Both the position numbers and the translations under genes were made by a program. A DNA stretch of 28,612 nucleotides, taken from positions 1-28,612 of the forward strand of contig JASJFT010000350.1 in NCBI GenBank assembly GCA_030770425.1. The letters are read 5' to 3'. Below are positions 1 through 10,800 of this stretch, piece after piece (within the stretch, counting starts at the first letter, position 1; every line of letters starts with the position of its first letter). The notes beneath the pieces were generated by a model. It was not told where the DNA came from and did not search any database. It worked only from the letters and a program-made list of their open reading frames with translations. The stretch comes from Darksidea phi. Its lineage: Eukaryota; Ascomycota; Dothideomycetes; Pleosporales; Lentitheciaceae.

Positions 1-360
1 AAAGTATTAAGTACTACCTCTAATAGAGCTACCTCTACTCCTTTATTTTAAAAACTAAATAAAGTAAATTAATACCGCCTGTAGCTAGTACCCCTTTAAA
101 AAAGTAGATAGAATAAAAATATAGCGTATAACTAAAACGTTCCTTCTAGCTATATTATATAGAGATACCTAAAATTACCCTTATTTAGTAAATAGAACTA
201 TCTCTACTTCTTTATTTTAAAAATAAAAGTTAATTAGATTAATACTACCTATAGCGTACGTATCTATTTAAAAATAATTAGAATAAAAAGATAATAGTAT
301 ACCTTTATAAAAGCTCTTTCTAAAGTATATAGAGTCGTCTCTACTTCTATATTATAAGGT
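1..360. repeat. degenerate direct repeat, about 169 bp period
   Basis: The stretch around 33-120 and the stretch around 202-290 align at an offset near 169: both start with CTCTACT, run into TTTATTTTAAAA and end near GAATAAAAA. A shorter third match begins near 339. Copies differ by C/T and G/A changes plus small gaps. I see no coding frame here. It may be the edge of a larger repeat cut by the window start. Confidence 0.5.
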
Positions 361-377
361 ATACTTAAATATAGAGT

Positions 378-665
378 CGATTATAAATATATTATCTTCG
401 TTTATTCGGTTCGAAAAACTTTATCTTCTATTTTAAACTCCTTTCTACCCTATCTATAAGAGGATCCTCCTTAATTTTTACTTACTAATAAATAGTATAA
501 TAGAGAACGAATTATTATTATAAGGATAGATAAGCTAGTTTTAATAATAGTAGTAAGAGGGATTCTATATCTTACTCGAGTCTTCTAAATATAGTATAGA
601 CTAGAAGTAATATCTCTACTTATCGAGTTTATAAGTTAAAATTCGGAATCTACTTAAGCTCGAAA
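378..665 (+). pseudogene. weak coding-like relic, unidentified
   Basis: Reading from 378 gives about 95 codons with only TAA/TAG stops of the type made from CAA, CAG or TGG, and a mixed residue composition that looks protein-like. It stops being readable where the irregular repeats begin near 690. The next relic starts at 1099 in a different frame, so the two may be separate genes or exons of one. I do not recognise a family. Confidence is low because RIP-depleted DNA has few stops by chance in any frame. Confidence 0.25.
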
Positions 666-684
666 GTATAGAAAATATATTATC

Positions 685-1080
685 TATCTAGGGTCTAAAA
701 GCTAAAGTATATATTAACTATATTAGCCCCGAAAGTAACTACTAAAAGAAATAAAAATATACTATATTTTACTATATATTTAGAGTACTAAAAGAAAGAT
801 AAGCTAATTTCTATACTTGGGGTACTAAAAGAAAGATAAGCTACTATTTTATACTTAGGATACTAAAGTCGCTTTCTAGATATATATATATACGCGGGCC
901 TAGAAAGTAATTATTAAAAGAAATTACTATTTTATATATAGCTAGGGTATAAGGATTAGACTAGATATTAAATATATAGACCCCGGAAGTAATTAAAAGA
1001 AATTACTATAGTATATATATCCGGGACCTAAAAGCTAAAGTATATAGCTAATATATAGGCCCTAGAAGTAAATACTAAAA
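685..1080. repeat. irregular tandem repeat cluster
   Basis: A block of the form CC(C/T)NGAAGTAA followed by AAAAGAAA recurs near 726, 897, 980 and 1056. A second motif, CTAAAAGCTAAAGTATAT, occurs near 694 and 1027. A third, TACTAAAAGAAAGATAAGCTA, occurs at 786-806 and 823-843, 37 bases apart. Spacings are uneven (about 171, 83 and 76), so this is a degenerate cluster and not a clean satellite. No gene is visible within it. Confidence 0.6.
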
Positions 1081-1098
1081 TAACTACGAATAGCTTAT

Positions 1099-2031
1099 AT
1101 AATAGGTAGAAATCTTTATAAAACTAATAATCTTTCTTATAAAGAGGACTTAGTTATTACTTTAATAATTCTTACTTAACTACGTCGGCCTATATAAGAG
1201 ACTATAGAGTAGGTCTTCTAGCTACTACTTACTAGTACCTTTCTTCTAAAATTACTCTTTAGGACTACTTATACCTAGTCTAATTTAAAAGTAAAATATT
1301 ATAAAGTATAGCTCCGAAACCTAAAGAATAAAAAAGACCTCTAGTTAGAAGAAGGGTTCTACTTATCTCTACTCTATTCTAAAACTTATATTCTTAGATA
1401 AATAGCTTCGATTATCTTTTAAAATAAATTATTATTACTATTATATATAGTAGGGAGCGTAAATATAGTCTATATATTCTAATATATAGTAGGAATTAAA
1501 AAAGATCGACTAATATACCTATATAAGTTAGAAATATAACTAAATATCTATATATATATATATACGGAGTAGATAGTATCTAAAAACTAGAAAATACTAA
1601 CTTATCTATAGTATAGTAAGAAATATTATTTATAGTATTTAGTTTATAGTATATAGATACGATTAGGAATAACTAAAGGGATTAAAGATAGTTAAAATAG
1701 GTAACTAGTCGACCGAAAATCGCTCTATATAGAGCGTATATTTCTAAAACTAATAATAGATAGATAAAATAGAGTATTAATAGAATATAAATAATAGAAT
1801 ATAGAAAGAAGATAATATAGATTATAGATAGAGATTCGATATATCTAGCTATATTTAAGATAAGAAAATAAATCTAGTTTTTATAAATATATACTAGAGA
1901 GTCTAAGTAGATAAAAGTCTTCGAGTATAGATATATATATAAAAATAGAACTAAGTAAAAGGTTAATATATACTATATATAGTAGAATTAAAATACGAAG
2001 AGAAAGAGTATAAGGAAAAGAGGGGAATTAG
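1099..2031 (+). pseudogene. unidentified + strand coding relic, about 310 codons
   Basis: One frame runs from ATA at 1099 (a candidate former ATG) to about 2031, interrupted only by TAA/TAG of the RIP type. The first half is Leu- and Ile-rich. The second half is basic, rich in Arg, Lys and Glu, and ends in a strongly charged tail. I find no catalytic motif that I can name. The reading runs into a TTAGAAAAG half-site at about 2028, and a full palindrome of the same family follows at 2150-2210. It converges on the SNF2 relic on the other strand. It contains a perfect 16-base palindrome at 1721-1736. Function unknown. Confidence 0.45.
1721..1736. repeat. perfect 16-bp palindrome
   Basis: CGCTCTATATAGAGCG is its own reverse complement. 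It lies inside the + strand relic at 1099-2031. It may be chance or a leftover binding site. Nothing else nearby supports a role. Confidence 0.6.
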
Positions 2032-2149
2032 AAAAGAAAAGATCTATATCTATAGATATAAGAATAGATATCGGCTACCCTAATTATATAATCTATCGGG
2101 AGGGACTAAGACTAATTATACTAGATTAGGTCTTAGTAGAGAAGGGTAG

Positions 2150-2210
2150 AGAGGGGAGAAGAGATCTAGAAAAGAGTAGATTAATTCTTTCTTAGACTTC
2201 CCCCTCTCCC
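2150..2210. repeat. boundary palindrome 1
   Basis: The left arm is purine-rich (GAGGGGAGAAGAG, then TCTAGAAAAGAGTAGATT). The right arm mirrors it (AATTCTTTCTTAGA, then a CCCCCTCTCCC run), with a few mismatches. It sits between the converging 3' ends of the relics at 1099-2031 (+) and 2531-5115 (-). It is one of seven related palindromes in the window. The interval 2211-2530 holds no gene that I can see. Confidence 0.75.
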
Positions 2211-2530
2211 TTAATAGGTAGATAACTATTTTAGTATCCTAGATACTAGGCTATATATATAGTTTAATAACGAGAGTAGTATCTAAGACTTTTATATAGA
2301 AAATAAATAATAGAGTTTATATTACTATTAAGTTAAAAGGACTATATAGTTAGAAGATAGCTAATTCTTTAATAGATAAGTATATTAATCTTATTCCCTA
2401 CTAATCCTTATCTAAATAAGAAAGCTAAGATAAAATCTATATCTAAAGTCTTCCTTAACTTTAACTACTTAAGTACTAAATCTAATAACTATCTCTATCG
2501 TCGTTAGTTAGCTATTAGTAGGTATACTAA

Positions 2531-5115
2531 CTAATCCTTCTTAGCCTTCTTCTTTAGAGCGGGGTTACCCTTAGTATTAGTTGTCTTCTTTATATTAGTC
2601 TAACCCTTAGACTTAGTCGTCTTATTATTAATAGTTTAACTCTTAGACTTAGACGTCTTATTATTAGTAGTCTTAACTTTTACTATAGTCGTATTAAGTT
2701 CTAGTATCCTCTTTATTATAGCTACTCGCTCCGGTAGTTTATATCTAGGCCTTTTCTCTTTCTTTATTATTTTACCCTGCGTCGGAGTACTTAGTAGTAA
2801 CGATATTATACTTCTCTTCTTATTCTTTAGAATTATTAATGATACGTTATCTACTCTTATCTTTTATTACTTAATACGTTTAAAGTTAGTTTCGTTTATA
2901 TCTTTAATATTATATATAAGTAGATACTTAGACGCCGGCTTCTATAGGGTAGTATAGATACTTAATAGTAGATTTTTATATAAGGTAAAGACTATTTTAC
3001 CCTTCTAAAGCTAGACCCTACTATCTTCTATTTCCGTTACTATAACTATATAGTCTAAGTAGAGGTTTATAATATATAGTACTATATTATTCTTATCTAG
3101 CTTAGTATTCTTCTTCTTTATCTTAGATAGAAAATTAGTATTACTAGTATTCTAAATATAATCCTTATATACGTAAAATATACTAAGATCTACTAGACTA
3201 AAGTAAATCTAGTCGTCTATATTCTCTTCTTTCTTCTCGCCGTTAGTAGATTAACTATATAGGAGCGCTACTATTTTTACTAATATATTAGAGGTATAAT
3301 CTAATATCTAATATATATTAAAGATATTTTTAATATAGTAGGTTAGAATAAGATAAGAATAGTATTAGCTAAATTATATAATTCTACTATAATACTATAT
3401 ATAAATAGAATACGATAGTAGCTAGAAGAATATATATATAAAATAGTATATATTATAAAGATTTAGTCTAATATTTATATAGTAGCTTAATATAAGAGTC
3501 TTAACTTCTCCTACTTATATATTAATCCCGGTTAGACTCGTATAGTACTAGAGTAGTACGTTAAAATAGATAATAATATTTATCTTAGCTTCCGTTATAG
3601 TAGTCGATATAATAGACTCGGCCTCTACCCCTAGTACTTAAAGAATAATAGTTAGGAATATCTATTCCTAAGACGACTAGATAAATATTAAGATCTTTTT
3701 ATCTAACTCCCCTACTTAGGAGTATATAGCTACGAGAAGGACTTAAAGTTAAATAGACGTAGAGGTAAACTAATTAACTATCTCTACTATATATATATTA
3801 TTAATATCTTTCTATTCTTTAATAATCTTACTATTACTATCTCGCTCTACTATTATCTTAATATTCTTAAGTAACTTTACTAGAAAATCCTTCGCGTCTC
3901 TCCTCTTAAAGAGAGCTTCGTACTTAGTAATATATAGATTCTTCTTTTACTATATATACTTACCTCTCTTATTTACTAGACTATTCTTATCTAGAATATA
4001 GATATAATATATATCGTCGGTAAAGTAAAGTAGTAAGTAAATACTAAGAAGATTAAGAATTCGAGTACTACGACTATTAATAAACGACTACTTAATATCT
4101 CTATTCCCGTTATTAGAGCTATAAAGAGTATAAATATAATAAGGTATAACCTAGTTATAAATAGTCTAAAAGAAGAGATTATTCTCGAGACGGACTTATA
4201 GTATAATAGATTATAGTATCGAATTACTAATATAATACGTCCTTCTATTAGGATAAACTATATACTTTAAGGTATAGTTATATTAAATTATATAGATAGT
4301 CTAGATTAGTATAATATATCTTCTAATCTTAATAGGACTAAGAGAGTTAGTAACGAATCTTTAGAATATAGTATAGATATAGTAGAATCGAATCTACTCT
4401 AGTTATAAAAGATAACTAGTCGCCGTATTAAGCTTATAGGGATTATTAAAAGTATCTAAATTAATTATCCTCTTAGTCTCTTAATTATTATCTAGATTTT
4501 AGATAAATAATAGTAAACTTCTAAAATTACTAAATCTCTATAGAATAGGCGTCGCCGTAACTAATAGGACCTAGGGTAATTCTAAGAACTAAATAGTAAA
4601 AGACGAGTATACCTAGAAATTCTTTATATATTAGTACTTATTAAGTATACCTACTTAAAAGTAACTACTAAGATCGAATAAATATATTAATTTTCTATTC
4701 TTATTAACTATATATTTCTAACTATTCTCTTTAGCTATCTTCTAGCTAATATTTCCCTTCTTAAGGAGGTACTTATAGAAGGTATAGGGTCTATTTCTAG
4801 TCTAAAGAGTATTATAACTTACTAAAATAATCTACTAGAAGACGAGCTTATTATCGTCCTAAAATATAGGGTAATTATTTATAAGTATTTTAGTAATCTA
4901 TTAAACTCTAGGTAGTATATTTTAGTAATTCTACTTACTACCTCTATAGATAAATAGTATAAGATAAGAAGAAAAAGTATAAACGTCGACGGTAGTCTAG
5001 TAAAGAAGGTAGAATTAGGTAATCTATATTAAGGGTTTAGACGTCGGTATCTTAGTAAGGCCGTTCTAGTCTTTAGTATTTCTTAGCTTCTAATCTTAGA
5101 TCTTTCTCTTATTTA
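2531..5115 (-). pseudogene. SNF2-family helicase/ATPase relic
   Basis: This relic of about 860 codons was read through RIP stops on the minus strand. SNF2 proteins are DNA-dependent ATPases that remodel chromatin or act in DNA repair. Order along the protein: a motif Ia-like stretch ending LVSYNTL before motif II; a motif II remnant followed by IKN at about 4626-4655, where the acidic pair now reads N-K, as expected if GATGAG lost both TG pairs; motif III as VTATPI with TATP at 4548-4559; a GLNLH-like motif V near 3440-3462, now R-L-N-L-Y; and motif VI at 3365-3394, where the Q..GR..R.GQ pattern survives as a Ser-Arg-Ile-Ile core. The C-terminus is a Lys/Ser/Thr-rich tail ending at TAG 2531-2533. 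I did not find a clear Walker A (motif I). The helicase assignment is strong, the exact subfamily unknown. It lies upstream of the 5368-7272 relic on the same strand, with a palindrome between them. Confidence 0.8.
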
Positions 5116-5220
5116 CGTACTAGTATATATTAATATACTAGACTATAAGCTAATAGAAAAAGAGAAGGGGCTAGAAAAGAATAGAAAATTAGGAAGTAAG
5201 AGGGAGAAAGGGAGGAGAAG

Positions 5221-5265
5221 TCTTAGAAAAGAGTAGATTATTCGAAAATCTACTCTTTTCTAAGA
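5221..5265. repeat. boundary palindrome 2, 19-bp perfect arms
   Basis: The arm at 5221-5239 (TCTTAGAAAAGAGTAGATT) is exactly complementary to 5247-5265, with a 7-base spacer centred on TTCGAA. Purine runs lie to the left and a pyrimidine run to the right. A lone half-site (CTAGAAAAGAATAG) lies at about 5171. It stands between the 3' end of the 5368-7272 relic and the 5' end of the SNF2 relic, both on the minus strand. This is the cleanest member of the family. Confidence 0.9.
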
Positions 5266-5367
5266 TCTCTTTCTACCTAGATAGGAGGTACTTATAGCTA
5301 TATAGATAGCTAGTATAGTATTTATTTTATTAATACTAATTTAATTATATAAAAGCCCCCCTTATAA

Positions 5368-7272
5368 CTACTTCTTATTCTTTTTAGATAGCTTTCGATA
5401 CTCGTATAGCTTGGCCGTACTAGTAGTTTACTACTATAATAATAGATTACCTTCTTATTCTAGTAGACGAGGATTAGTCCTTTACTTTACCTTAAGCTAG
5501 TTTAGTAATAATTAGTAGTTTATAGACTAGTATATAGGGTTATTTAGTAATATATTCGCTTTTTTCTCTACCTTCTAAAAGTTCTTCTAGTTAGAATTAA
5601 TAAATTATAGGTCGTCGTCGAGGCCCTTTATATTAGTATTATTAAGTAGAAGTAAGCTTATACCTTTATATTTCTTACTAGCTAAGATAAATTAGAGTAG
5701 ACCCTAACTATCTTTAGACGTTATAGTATAGTCTAAGATCTTCTCTAGATCTATAGTCGACGTTAGAGCTACTATACCTTAAAATCTTTTAATTTATATC
5801 TTTTTCGAGGACCTTTTACTCTACTTCTATAATTAGACTTTCGTCTAGTTAATAATCTATTTATTTACGGTAACTTTACGCTCTACTAATATAATATCTC
5901 CGGGCGCTAAGCCCTATATTATAGGGTAGTTTACTAGATTCGTAGACGATATAGTAGGATTAGTAGTAGGGTTAGCTAGTAGAGTAGCTTCTTTAGCTTT
6001 AGCTTATTACTCTTCCTAACGACTAAGATTAAACGAGATACTATTAGTACTACTATTATACTAATTAGTTACTTTAAAGTCTAGAATATCCTATACGTAT
6101 TAAGATCTATATATAATACTATTCTTAAACTAAGTAGCTCTAGGATTACGTAGATCTATAGTATAGACTAGTAGTAGATATTTATACTTAAGAAAGATCT
6201 TCTACTTTTAAGCTTAAATAGAATATATATTAATCTTTACTATCTAATTAGTCTAGTTTAAAGCGGTACCCTTAATCTAGTCTATTACTTTAGTAGTTAG
6301 AAGTTCCGACTCTATTCCCTTCTTCTTCTCGATAACGGGAAGAATAGCTTCTAAGTCTTCTAGGTTAGTAATAGAGACCTTATTACTAGTTATACTCTTA
6401 CTCTCTTCTAATCTAGCTCTACTTTATACTATAGTCTCTCTAGTCTAGTCCGTCTTCTAGAATTATCTTATATCTTTTATAGTCTACCTAATATTAGGAG
6501 CTTTAATTAATTAGTAGTTATTTACTTTTATATATCGTAACTTATTACTCTCTTTTAGCCGGGCTATTAGCTACTTATTATTCTATTTTACTATAGCGTT
6601 AACGCGGTCTAAGAATAAGTCGGGGTTAATTCTATTATTATAGAATAGAGTTAACTTTTATATAAAGAGAAGTATATATAAATTAGAATATAGCTAGATA
6701 TAGAGTTAGACGTAATTATATTCTTAATAACTAACTTCTATTAGACTTATACGGTACTAGAGGTTATTAGCTTAGTAATTAAACTTAATAACTTCGATAA
6801 TTATCTATAGCTATAATTATAACCTTAAGCTATTACTATCTATATTACTCTTCTTACGGTCTAGTATAGCTCGCGTCTAAGAGAAGATATTATAGTACTA
6901 CTTAAGTTCTTTATAATAACTAAGTATATACTTTAAAGTAGCCGGGGAGATATTAAAATATAGTATAAGTTTATTAAACGTTTACTAGTTATTCTTAGTA
7001 ACTATCTTATCTAGGAGAGAATTTTAAGCTAAGACTTTTATATATAGAAGAGTCTAGTCCTTTATACTTAGGAGATTAGACTTATTTAGAGTAATACGAT
7101 CTTTATCCTCCTACTTATTATTACTAAGAGGGAGCTTAATCTAGATCGGCCTAATATTATCTAGTATTACGATCTTAGTAGTTAAAGGACCTATCTTAGT
7201 ATTTATACCTAAACTAGTCGTTCCGTAATCTATTAAGTCGTTAATAGGAGAGAATAAGGGAGATAGAGGTAT
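5368..7272 (-). pseudogene. unidentified minus strand relic, about 635 codons
   Basis: A single minus frame stays open, apart from RIP-type TAA/TAG, from the inferred start ATA at 7270-7272 to TAG at 5368-5370. The N-terminal part begins with a Pro/Ser-rich segment (LSPLFSPINDLIDYG) and contains GPLTTKIV and DNIRPI. The middle has a charged helix-like region (DRVNAIVK, then ARLKESNK). The C-terminal third includes GLAPGDIILVERKVTV and a Lys-rich end. I recognise no enzyme motif, zinc-finger spacing or membrane segment. The frame is unusually clean over 1.9 kb, so it was surely a real protein. Its neighbours are the SNF2 relic downstream on the same strand and a divergent + strand relic from 8091. 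Lineage-specific or mobile-element origin is possible. Confidence 0.6.
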
Positions 7273-7481
7273 AGTTATAAAAGAAGAAGACTAGTAGTCT
7301 AATATATAATAGTAATCTATTATAGAGACTATAATCGACTTAGAATAATTAATATATAAGTCTAAGAAAGAGTATATTTTATAGTAGAATCCGAAACTAG
7401 TATAGCTAAAGAAGAGGAGGGTTAGAAAAGAGTTAAACTTTAATAAGAGGGGATAAGTAAGTAAAGAAATAGGAGGAGGAA

Positions 7482-7514
7482 ATTAGAAAAGAATAGATCT
7501 ACTTTTTTCTAAGC
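7482..7514. repeat. boundary palindrome 3
   Basis: The TTAGAAAAGAATAGAT arm meets its near-complement ending TTTTTTCTAA around a central AGATCT. A GGAGGAGGA run lies to the left and a run of nine C to the right. Related half-sites lie at about 7430 and 7729. It sits in the 0.8 kb interval between the divergent relics 5368-7272 (-) and 8091-9428 (+). I see no coding frame in 7273-8090. Confidence 0.75.
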
Positions 7515-8330
7515 CCCCCCCCTCTATAGTAAGGTATTTCGAAGTAGAAGCTATCGAATTCGTCTATCCGTTATAAAAATAGGTAGACTTATATATTAAT
7601 CTAATATATAGTCCGTATATACCTTTTATAAACCGATTTTTAATTTATAATAAAAAATTCTATCCGAGTTTCTAATTCGGTCTCTAGAAGTCTAAACTAC
7701 CCTAAGGAGAATAGATAAAGAAGGGGGACCTTAGAAAAGAATAGATTTTAGATTTATATTTAGCTTTAGCTATAAGCCGAGTTAAATTAGTACTATAGAT
7801 AAAGTTAGTAAGCTACTATTTTTAGGTATTATATATAGGGATTTTAAGCCTTTACCCTCTTACTAAATACTTATTATCTAGTTATTTTAGTACGTTTAAA
7901 TATATTTAAATTATATCTATAATAGCTATAAAGTAATAGGTCTTAAGATAGGACTAGTAGAGTAGGTAGTATAATAAAGAGATCTAAAAATTATTATTTA
8001 AGTTATTTTATCTATTACTATAGACGCTCTATCTAGGGGTCTTAGCGATAATTATTAGTATAATCTTAGTAACGGCCGTAGATATAGTCTATACGCCCTC
8101 GATCTACTCTTTCCTAATCTTTCTTCCCTCTACCCTTCGGTACTCCGTCTACTTAGTATAAGATTATTATATCGTAGAGTTCCTTTTTAATCCTAAATCC
8201 TTATATTATATTAGTTAGTAGTATTTCTTCTTCTCTTACCTATAATTATAAGTTATACTAGAAATAGGTAGAGTAAATTAAATATTATATACTTACTTTT
8301 ACCTCGTCTACCTTTTAGAGGACTAGTATA

Positions 8331-8470
8331 TTTTTAGTCTAAATTAACTAGAGTATTACTTTTATTAATAATAAAAGATAGTATTACGTAAATTAAAATA
8401 AACTATAGTCTTAATCGGATAAAGGTATCTACTTCTTAGTACTATATATTCTATACGGCGGTCTACTAAG
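8331..8470 (+). repeat. direct repeat, first copy
   Basis: About 140 bases starting TTTTTAGTCTAAATTAACTA match 9258-9397 closely, 927 bases downstream. Differences are mostly C/T and G/A. Both copies lie in one reading frame of the 8091-9428 relic, so they are more likely a duplicated protein segment than terminal repeats of an element. Confidence 0.8.
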
Positions 8471-9257
8471 AGAGAAAGATATTCTAGATCTTATATATTT
8501 AGTACTACCCTTTTCTACTAATTATCTAATATCTAGCCCTATAAGTACGTTCCGCGGACGACTATCTCTCTAGTAGGGTTTAGATAAGGACGTCTACTAA
8601 ATCGTTTATAAATATATAGATACCTCTAATAAATCGTTACTTAAGCTTAAATCTTACTAAATCTACGACTTTATTAAAAACTTTAATTCCTTTTTAAAGA
8701 GACGACCTAAGAAGTAATTAGAAGACTTAATTAAAAGAGTTCTTTTAGTTATTTAAGAAGATAAGAGTAGCGAAGATAAAATAGCTAAGCTTAAAGAGAA
8801 TTTTAAAAATAGAGAGAATAAAGGGAGAAAAGAGAAGAGGAGTATAGACTTTATAAATAGGTAGATTATTAATAAGTAGAGGAATTTGAGGGCTACTACG
8901 CCGGTTATAAATAGGGAGAAGAGTAAGAAAAGAGAGGATATTAGAGGGGCTAATAGAGAGAGTAAAAGGTAGAAGAGATTAGGGGCTATAAAGTAGAAGA
9001 TTAATACTAATCTACCTAGCTATATAAGCTTAGACGATATTAGAGACATTAATAATATTATATACTAGCTTAAGGACTATCTTATTATACTACTTTTATA
9101 ATCTAAGGTCTATATTAATTATAAGATTTCTATCCTATATAGAATTCTCCTCTATAGACTACTAGAATATAGTAAGATAGTTATCTATTAAGCTTTTACT
9201 ATAGAACTAGAAGTACCGTTTATCGAGATTCTAGATTCTTTAGTAGTCTTAGATATA

Positions 9258-9397
9258 TCTTTAGTCTAAATTAGCTAGAGTATTACTTTTATTAATAATA
9301 AAAGATAGTATCGCGTAAATTAGAATAAACTATAATTTTAATTAAATAAGTATATCTACTCCTTATTACTATATATTCCGTACAACGGCCTACTAGA
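9258..9397 (+). repeat. direct repeat, second copy
   Basis: This is the partner of 8331-8470, starting TCTTTAGTCTAAATTAGCTA. It contains one of the rare surviving CpA sites (9383-9384, in TACAACGG) and lies just before the end of the same relic. Confidence 0.8.
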
Positions 9398-9414
9398 AGA
9401 GGAGAGTAGAGCGT

Positions 9415-9446
9415 CCGAGAAAGAGTAAATATACTCTTTTCTAAGC
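9415..9446. repeat. boundary palindrome 4
   Basis: CGAGAAAGAGTA pairs with TACTCTTTTCT across a short AT spacer. The left arm contains the inferred stop (TAA 9426-9428) of the 8091-9428 relic, and a CT-rich run follows. It belongs to the same family as the palindromes at 2150, 5221 and 7482. Confidence 0.7.
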
Positions 9447-9549
9447 CTCTCTCTTTTCTTCTTTCTATCTTATTCTATACTTATCTATAAGACTTATAAA
9501 TACCTCCCCTCTAATATTCTTACTACTCCCTAGTAGATAGTATAAAAAG

Positions 9550-10800
9550 ACTACTACTACTACCTATTATAGACCTACTTATAGACTTATTATATCTATT
9601 ATTTCGACCTCTATTAGCTTTTATTCTATCTATAAATACTTCTCTTATACTTCTTCTTAGAGGAGTATACCTATTTCTACTAATCTTATCCCTATAATTA
9701 TTACCTATAAATATTTTCTTTATACTTCTTCTTAGAGAAGTATATCTATTTCTACTAATCTTCTTACTATAATTATTCCCCGTTACCTCCTTATTACTAC
9801 TATTTCTATCCTTTCTACTTTAGTTATATATAAACTTTACTATTAGCTCGTTTAACTCGTTAAGACTCTTATTTTAGATCTAATCGAGTATTTTTAGTTT
9901 TAGTAGCCGCCCCCGCTTCTATACTAGCTAGAAACCCTTAGATCTAATACTTTTCCTCCCTATAACCTAGTACTCTTTTCTCTTATTAATACTATAGATA
10001 AGTATACTCTACTCCCTATATATAGATATAAGCTAAGATATACTCTATAGTAGCTACTCTCTATAACTATCCTCTCTCGCTATCTACTACTATACCTACT
10101 AGAGGACCTAGTAGAAGGTATAAGATATCGACTAAAATAAAAGCTCTATCTTATCTAGGTAGATATATATAGTTGAAAACTATATTATTCTTTATTTTAG
10201 ATCTTATACGCGACTTATCTTAGTCGCCGTAATTAATATAATATTAGAAGAATAGAATAGAATCTAGTATATTAGATAGATAAGATATAGAAATTTATTA
10301 AGCTACTAGTCTACTCTTCGGAAGCTAAGCTACTATCTAATTAGCTTATAACTCTTCTATAAGACTACGCGATACGGCTTATTCTTTTAGCCTAGTTACT
10401 CTTTCTTATTCTAGAGGAAGAGAAAGTAGAGTAGGTCTACTATCCTCTTAAACTATATCTTATTCCCTATAACGAAGTAGAGTAGGCTAATACGTCTATT
10501 TACTATAAATATCTTCTTTATATCTTAGTAGTAATACTCTACTATATAGTTCTATTAATTCGCCTTAGGTATAAGCTCTACGCTATATTAATTAACTTTT
10601 AATACTACCTTCTAAACGTCCGAATTAAACTACTCTAGGTTAAGAACGTATATATACTCGAGCTACTTATCTAGTAATCTTAAACTATAGCTAATACTAT
10701 ATTAATTATACTAGGTTTCTACTTAGTTAAAGTAGATATAGACGTCCTGAAGGTTCTTAATAATCTATTACTACTACTTATACTTCTTATATATTAGTAA
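9550..10800 (+). pseudogene. unidentified + relic, Thr/Ser-rich then Leu-rich
   Basis: One + frame reads from a run of Thr codons at 9550 through to about 10800. It begins with Thr/Ser/Pro-rich sequence that contains two tandem 25-codon units (9630-9779). It then turns Leu/Ile-rich with charged patches, including SSEAKLLSN and LILEEEKVE. It has one non-RIP stop, TGA at 10174-10176, which is in frame and could lie in an intron or be a later mutation. The exact start is unresolved, and the end meets the opposing relic at 10790-13070. The minus strand is also fairly open in 10300-10800, so the strand choice is only moderately secure. Function unknown. Confidence 0.4.
9630..9779 (+). repeat. 75-bp tandem duplication, two units
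   Basis: Units start at 9630 and 9705 (CTATAAATA...), each holding CTTCTTCTTAGAG then TATTTCTACTAATCTT. The 75-base period is exactly 25 codons and keeps the surrounding frame open, giving two Ser/Thr-rich units. Differences are mainly C/T. Confidence 0.85.

Larger units (their letters stand above)
8091..9428 (+). pseudogene. unidentified + relic with internal duplication, about 445 codons
   Basis: The frame starts at ATA 8091 (inferred start, then RPRSTLSQSFFPLPFG) and runs to TAA at 9426-9428, with only RIP-type stops between. A segment of about 47 codons occurs twice in the same frame, at about 8334-8470 and 9261-9397, each opening with LV and carrying SITFINNKR then NKL. Between them lies a Lys/Arg/Glu-rich region (8700-9000) followed by a Leu/Ile-rich segment containing SYISLDDIRDINNI. 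The last codons overlap the left arm of boundary palindrome 4. Both repeat copies share one frame, so the duplication predates inactivation. I cannot name a family. The charged middle would suit a nucleic-acid-binding protein, but this is only inference. Confidence 0.55.

Noticed and set aside
8331..9397. Direct repeats as LTRs of a small element
   Set aside because: Both copies lie in the same reading frame of one relic and there is no sign of target-site duplication.
9636..9779. CRISPR-like array
   Set aside because: Only two adjacent units with no spacers, in a eukaryotic RIPed gene relic.
10174..10176. TGA as a true gene end or a recoded codon
   Set aside because: A single TGA in a frame that reads on beyond it. 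More likely a later mutation or part of an intron.
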